The notes under the pieces were generated by a model that ran no database searches, was not told the origin of the DNA, and saw nothing but the letters and a program-made list of their open reading frames with translations. From assembly GCA_966212505.1 (NCBI GenBank), contig CBIHRS010000013.1, positions 62,001 to 126,000 of the forward strand: 64,000 nucleotides of DNA. Direction: 5' to 3'. Positions 60,621 through 64,000 of the stretch are shown piece by piece; the first letter of the stretch is position 1; the number at the start of each line of letters is the position of its first letter. Position numbers and translations under genes: made by a program. The stretch is from CAMLIZ01 sp966212505 (GTDB taxonomy: Bacteria > Pseudomonadota > Gammaproteobacteria > Burkholderiales > Burkholderiaceae_C).

Positions 60621-60773
60621 GCAGGGTGGCTGGGGTACCTGCGGGCGCAGGCCCCATTCGCGGTCGCCCCGATGAAGGCAGTGCACCCCGGTGTTGAAGA
60701 GGCGTGCGTAGGCCGTGCACGGTGGTCGCCCGCGAGGTGGAGCCGGAGAACGCAGGTACCCCTGCTACCCTGC
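60621..60773 (-). repeat. stem-loop repeat, copy B (153 bp, inverted relative to copy A)
   Basis: Terminal inverted repeats of 23 bp with two mismatches: 60621-60643 (containing GGGTGGCTGGGGTACCTGCG) and 60751-60773. The segments 60729-60754 and 60640-60664 are perfect inverted copies of 60438-60463 (26 bp) and 60528-60552 (25 bp) of copy A. Its core 60665-60728 is again exactly 64 bp but a different sequence, with the palindrome CCGTGCACGG. The stem differs from copy A in both arms together, keeping pairing. Confidence 0.75.
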
Positions 60774-60811
60774 CGCCCGAACCTCCGCATGACGTATTCA
60801 AAGCCCAAGGC

Positions 60812-61597
60812 ATGAAGCCACTCCAACCCATCGCACCCAGCACGCGCACCACACTCGGCATCGCGTTCTTCGTGGTGTTCTTCAGCGTGTGGGCCATCGC
60901 CACCCTCGGCGGTTTCGTCTCCAAGACCTTTCTCGCCGACCCGATCACGATGGTGCGCTCCGGCTGGACGCTGCTCACCGAGATGGGTTTCGTCACCGAC
61001 ATCGGCATGACCGTGTGGCGCGTGCTCGGTGGCTTCGTCATCGCCGCACTGCTCGCGCTGCCGCTGGGCGTGATGATGGGCGCCTACAAGCCGGTCGAGG
61101 CTTTCTTCGAGCCCTTCGTGTCGTTCGCGCGCTACCTGCCCGCCAGCGCCTTCATCCCGCTGCTGATCCTGTGGGCCGGCATCGGCGAGACGCAGAAGCT
61201 CGCGGTCATCTTCATCGGCTCGTTCTTCAACCTCGTGCTGATGATCGCGGTGTCGGTGGGGCACACGCGGCGCGACCTCGTGGAGGCTGCCTACACGCTG
61301 GGCGCCACCGACCGCAGCCTCGTGCGCCGCGTGCTGATCCCCGGCGCGGCGCCCGAGATCGCCGAGATCCTGCGCATGGTGCTGGGCTGGGCCTGGACCT
61401 ACGTGATCGTCGCCGAGCTGATCGGCGCTTCCAGCGGCATCGGCCACATGATCACCGACAGCCAGGCCCTGCTCGCGACAGACCAGATCATCTTCGGCAT
61501 CATCGTGATCGGCCTGATCGGGCTGCTGAGCGACCTGGCCTTCAAGGCGCTGAACCGGCGCCTTTTCCCGTGGGCCCAACTGGGAACCGGATCTTGA
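60812..61597 (+). CDS. ABC transporter permease (SsuC/TauC family)
   Basis: Membrane permease of 261 residues with about six helices. The binding-protein-dependent transport signature is at about 170-200 (LVEAAYTLGATDRSLVRRVLIPGAAPEI). ATG 60812 is chosen because it matches family length; the upstream frame runs into the repeat element. It works with the binding protein at 59429 and the ATPase at 62130. The 430-bp interruption means expression may depend on reading through the repeat. Its stop overlaps the GNAT start (TTGA). Confidence 0.88.
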   Translation: MKPLQPIAPSTRTTLGIAFFVVFFSVWAIATLGGFVSKTFLADPITMVRSGWTLLTEMGFVTDIGMTVWRVLGGFVIAALLALPLGVMMGAYKPVEAFFEPFVSFARYLPASAFIPLLILWAGIGETQKLAVIFIGSFFNLVLMIAVSVGHTRRDLVEAAYTLGATDRSLVRRVLIPGAAPEIAEILRMVLGWAWTYVIVAELIGASSGIGHMITDSQALLATDQIIFGIIVIGLIGLLSDLAFKALNRRLFPWAQLGTGS

Positions 61598-62130
61598 CTG
61601 ACACCACCGACACTACCGACAAGCACATCGTCCTGCAGACCGAGCGGCTGGTGCTGCGCCGCTTCACGCTCGACGACACCGCCTTCATCCTGCGCCAGCT
61701 CAACGAGCCGTCGTGGATCCGCTTCATCGCCGACAGCGGCGTGCGCACGCCCGAGGCCGCGCGCGACTACCTGCTGACCCGTCCGCTCGCGATGTACGAG
61801 CGCCATGGTTTCGGCCTGTGGATGACGGAGCTCAAGGCCGACGGCACGCCGATCGGCATGTGCGGCCTGATCCGGCGCGACGGGCTGCCCGATGTCGACA
61901 TCGGCTATGCGCTGCTGCCCGAATACTGGGGCCACGGCTATGCGCAGGAGGCGGCCGCCGCCACGCTCGATTACGGCCGCCGCGTGCTGGGCCTGAAGCG
62001 CATCGTCGCGATCACCAGTGTCGACAACGACAGCTCGGCCCGGGTGCTGGAGCGCATCGGCCTGAAGTTCGAGCGCATCATGCCCTTCGGCGACGACCAG
62101 CACGACGTGCGGCTCTTCGCCACCCCGTGA
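61594..62130 (+). CDS. GNAT family N-acetyltransferase (RimJ/RimL-like)
   Basis: An acetyltransferase of 178 residues. The RimJ-like start LQTERLVLRRFTLDDTAFIL and the acetyl-CoA motif LLPEYWGHGYAQEAAAATL are followed by TSVDNDSSARVLERIGLKFE. The start is taken as TTG at 61594 because it overlaps the permease stop and no ATG or GTG lies before the fold. It shares a base with the ATPase start, so it is tightly embedded in the transporter operon. Substrate unknown. Confidence 0.82.
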   Translation: MTDTTDTTDKHIVLQTERLVLRRFTLDDTAFILRQLNEPSWIRFIADSGVRTPEAARDYLLTRPLAMYERHGFGLWMTELKADGTPIGMCGLIRRDGLPDVDIGYALLPEYWGHGYAQEAAAATLDYGRRVLGLKRIVAITSVDNDSSARVLERIGLKFERIMPFGDDQHDVRLFATP

Positions 62131-62924
62131 TGGCCACCCTGCTCAGCGTGCGCGGCGTCGAGCGCCGCTTCGTCGGTGGCCGTGGCCAGCAGACACTGGC
62201 GCTGCAGGCCACCGACCTCGCGGTGCAGGAGAACGACTTCGTCACCATCCTCGGGCCCTCGGGCTGCGGCAAATCGACGCTGCTGCGCATCGTGGCCGGG
62301 CTGGATGCACCCACCGCCGGCGAGGTGCTGCTCGATGGCCGCCGCATCGAAGGCCCGGGTGCCGACCGCGGCATGGTGTTCCAGAGCTACACGCTGTTTC
62401 CCTGGCTCACGGTGCAGGACAACGTGTGCTTCGGGCTGCGCGAGCGCGGCCTGCCGCGCGACGAGCAACTGCGCATCGCGCAGGGCTTCATCGAACGCGT
62501 CGGCCTCAAGGGCTTCGAGCTGCACTACCCCAAGCAGCTCTCGGGCGGCATGCAGCAGCGCACCGCGCTGGCCCGCGCGCTCGCCAACCGGCCGCGCATG
62601 CTGCTGATGGACGAGCCCTTCGGCGCGCTCGACCATCAAACCCGCGAGCTGATGCAGGAGCTGCTGCTCGGCATCTGGGAAGCCGAGCGCACCACGGTGC
62701 TCTTTGTCACGCATGACATCGACGAGGCGGTGTTCATGGGCAGCCGCGTGGTCGTGATGAGCGCGCGGCCCGGCCGCATCAAGCTCGACCGGGCGATCGA
62801 GCTGCCGCATCCGCGGCACTATTCGGTCAAGACCTCGCCGGCCTTTGCGGCGTTGAAGGCCGAGCTGGTGGAGCAGGTGAGGGCGGAGGTGCTGGCATCG
62901 GCATCGCGGCCGCCTGCTGCATGA
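62130..62924 (+). CDS. ABC transporter ATP-binding protein (SsuB/TauB family)
   Basis: ATPase of 264 residues. Walker A GPSGCGKST at about 45-53, signature LSGGMQQR, Walker B LLMDEPFGALD and H-loop VTHDIDEA are intact. It energises the transporter with the permease at 60812. ATG 62130 overlaps the GNAT stop by one base. Its last 98 bases are also coding on the other strand, as the 3' end of the LysR gene. Confidence 0.92.
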   Translation: MATLLSVRGVERRFVGGRGQQTLALQATDLAVQENDFVTILGPSGCGKSTLLRIVAGLDAPTAGEVLLDGRRIEGPGADRGMVFQSYTLFPWLTVQDNVCFGLRERGLPRDEQLRIAQGFIERVGLKGFELHYPKQLSGGMQQRTALARALANRPRMLLMDEPFGALDHQTRELMQELLLGIWEAERTTVLFVTHDIDEAVFMGSRVVVMSARPGRIKLDRAIELPHPRHYSVKTSPAFAALKAELVEQVRAEVLASASRPPAA

Positions 62925-63777
62925 GCCAGGCACAGAAGCGTTCGGCCCGCGCGCTGCGCTGCACGCGCCGCAAGGCCACGTAGCGGAACCCGCTCTCGCA
63001 GAAGCCCCAGGGCGCCACGAGGCGACCGGCCTCGAGCTCATCGGCCACCAGGTGCCACGGCGCCACGCACAGGCCCAGCCCGCGCACCGCGGCCTGCAGC
63101 GTGAATTCGTAGTGGTCGAACACCTGCCCGCTGGCCGCGGGCCACGCCAGCCCCATGCGGTCGGCCCATTGCGTCCAGGCCTGCGGCCGGGTGCGGGTGC
63201 GCAGCAGCTGCCGGCCGGTCAGGGCCGAGGGGCCCTGGGCCGACAGCGTGTGTGCGACCGAGGGCGCCATCACCGGGCCCAGCCATTCGGCGAACAGCGT
63301 CTGGACCTGCGCCTGCCCGGGCAGCGGCGCATCGTCGAGCGTGATCACGACATCGAAACGCTCGCGCTCGATGCTGACGGCGCGGTCGGCCGTGCTCAGC
63401 CGCACGTCGATGTCGGGGTGCGCGGCGTGGAAGCCATGCAGCCGTGGCAGCAGCCAGCGCATCGTGAAGGTGCTGAAGCACGACACATCGAGCGTGCCGC
63501 CGGGATCGTCGGCCACGGCGCGCACGGCGGCCTCGATCTGGTCGAACGCGGCCGACAGGGCGGGCAGCAGCAGCCGGCCGGCGCCGGTGAGGGCGGGGCG
63601 CTGCTTGGGGCCTTCGAACAGCGGCGCACCCAGCGCCTCCTCGAGCTGCCGCACCTGGCGGCTGATGGCGCCCGGCGTGACCGAAAGCTCGTCGGCGGCC
63701 CGCGTCATGCGGCCGAGGCGGCCCGCGGCCTCGAAGGCGCGCAGGGCATTGAGCGGAGGCAGGCGGCGTCGGGTCAT
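62827..63777 (-). CDS. LysR family transcriptional regulator (GcvA-like)
   Basis: A 316-residue LysR regulator. The winged helix lies at about 5-65 (LPPLNALRAFEAAGRLGRMTRAADELSVTPGAISRQVRQLEEALG), shown here by its central TRAADELSVTPGAISRQV. The effector domain follows from about 95. The C-terminal tail past about 295 is a Pro/Ala-rich stretch coded opposite the end of the ATPase gene, so the protein may have gained length by loss of an earlier stop. It is divergent from a tautomerase gene across 103 bp holding an inverted repeat; that gene is its likely target. Confidence 0.87.
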   Translation of the reverse strand: MTRRRLPPLNALRAFEAAGRLGRMTRAADELSVTPGAISRQVRQLEEALGAPLFEGPKQRPALTGAGRLLLPALSAAFDQIEAAVRAVADDPGGTLDVSCFSTFTMRWLLPRLHGFHAAHPDIDVRLSTADRAVSIERERFDVVITLDDAPLPGQAQVQTLFAEWLGPVMAPSVAHTLSAQGPSALTGRQLLRTRTRPQAWTQWADRMGLAWPAASGQVFDHYEFTLQAAVRGLGLCVAPWHLVADELEAGRLVAPWGFCESGFRYVALRRVQRSARAERFCAWLMQQAAAMPMPAPPPSPAPPARPSTPQRPARS

Positions 63778-63779
63778 GT

Positions 63780-63802
63780 CTATGTGATCTTATGGCACAT
63801 AG
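63780..63802. promoter_or_regulatory. candidate LysR operator
   Basis: Perfect 7-bp inverted repeat CTATGTG-N9-CACATAG lying 2 bp from the LysR start codon and 78 bp from the tautomerase ATG. Such dyads, in the divergent gap, are typical LysR binding sites; location suggests autoregulation. Confidence 0.55.
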
Positions 63803-63880
63803 CGGGCGCGATGAAATCGGTTTGCCATGAAGCGCGGCGAAGGTAGAAACGTGCCTGTCTACATTGTCAGAAAAGCACAC

Positions 63881-64000
63881 ATGCCGTTCATCCGCACCAC
63901 GCTCCATCGCGACACGCCGCAGGCGCAGCGCGAGGCCATCGTCATGGGCATCCACCATGCGCTGGTCGATGCCATCGGCATGCCGGAAGACGAGCTGTTC
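63881..64000 (+). CDS. tautomerase family protein, N-terminal part
   Basis: The first 40 codons only; the gene runs off the window. MPFIRTTLHRDTPQAQREAI has the Pro that becomes the N-terminal catalytic base after Met removal in the 4-oxalocrotonate tautomerase superfamily, and the helix AIVMGIHHALVDAIG fits. No strong ribosome-binding site is visible before ATG 63881. Substrate unknown; control by the divergent LysR regulator is likely. Confidence 0.75.
   Translation, partial: MPFIRTTLHRDTPQAQREAIVMGIHHALVDAIGMPEDELF

Noticed and set aside
60107..61579. Minus-strand open frame of 490 codons across the stem-loop repeats and permease gene
   Set aside because: It is antisense to the permease and the binding protein. 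Its similarity to the plus-strand frame through the same stretch is a product of the inverted repeats, not of a gene.
1..64000. tRNA, rRNA, CRISPR array, insertion sequence or prophage genes
   Set aside because: None was recognised on either strand by reading; a dedicated search (tRNA, Rfam, IS and CRISPR tools) was not possible here.

Overview
The window looks like a chromosomal segment of a GC-rich beta-proteobacterium, most likely Burkholderiales (Sphaerotilaceae/Comamonadaceae-like). The evidence is a methanolan-type eps locus with exosortase B, the gene order fmdB - DUF502 - aspS - lipoprotein - nudB, ubiJ-ubiB, and a five-step hut operon with hutF and hutG. No tRNA, rRNA, CRISPR array, insertion sequence or prophage gene was recognised. 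This placement is inferred from gene content, not from a search.

Region 1 (1-28.7 kb) is a large exopolysaccharide (EPS) locus with an exosortase/PEP-CTERM system. A rightward, largely overlapping operon runs epsD (partial), epsE, epsF, epsG, xrtB, epsI, gmd, fcl, a Wzx-type flippase, a Wzy-type polymerase, four glycosyltransferases and two hexapeptide acyltransferases. It meets a leftward pair of paralogous exported proteins that resemble polysaccharide lyases, split by a terminator. Next comes one rightward PEP-CTERM protein with HAF repeats, the only visible exosortase substrate. A leftward operon epsB-epsL-galE-manC-tviB-wecG closes the locus. EpsB starts the repeat unit on undecaprenyl phosphate. 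ManC-Gmd-Fcl give GDP-fucose, GalE gives UDP-galactose-type sugars and TviB a UDP-hexosaminuronate. The transferases build the unit, Wzx flips it, Wzy polymerises it, EpsF/EpsG set chain length and EpsE (with EpsL) exports it. A good sigma-54-type promoter lies before epsB and a weaker one before the PEP-CTERM gene.

Region 2 (28.8-39.1 kb) is housekeeping: ubiJ, ubiB, a sodium:solute symporter, fmdB, a DUF502 protein, aspS, a CsgG-like lipoprotein, nudB, an endonuclease/exonuclease/phosphatase protein and clsB. Region 3 (39.1-43.0 kb) is the leftward dTDP-L-rhamnose operon rfbB-rfbD-rfbA-rfbC with a DUF805 gene upstream. Region 4 (43.1-51.3 kb) holds a ligase-associated DNA exonuclease and an ATP-dependent DNA ligase, separated by an S9 peptidase, a membrane-anchored metallophosphoesterase and an unknown protein. 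A Na/Pi cotransporter and a 58-residue membrane protein follow.

Region 5 (51.4-62.9 kb) is histidine utilisation. Leftward hutC-hutD-hutI-hutG-hutF and rightward hutU-hutH diverge from a promoter whose spacer contains a perfect HutC-type operator. hutH is followed by a nitrate/taurine-type ABC transporter (binding protein, permease, ATPase) with a GNAT acetyltransferase gene inside it. Between the binding-protein and permease genes lie two inverted copies of an unusual stem-loop repeat of about 145 bp. The window ends with a leftward LysR regulator, an inverted-repeat operator, and the start of a divergent tautomerase gene.
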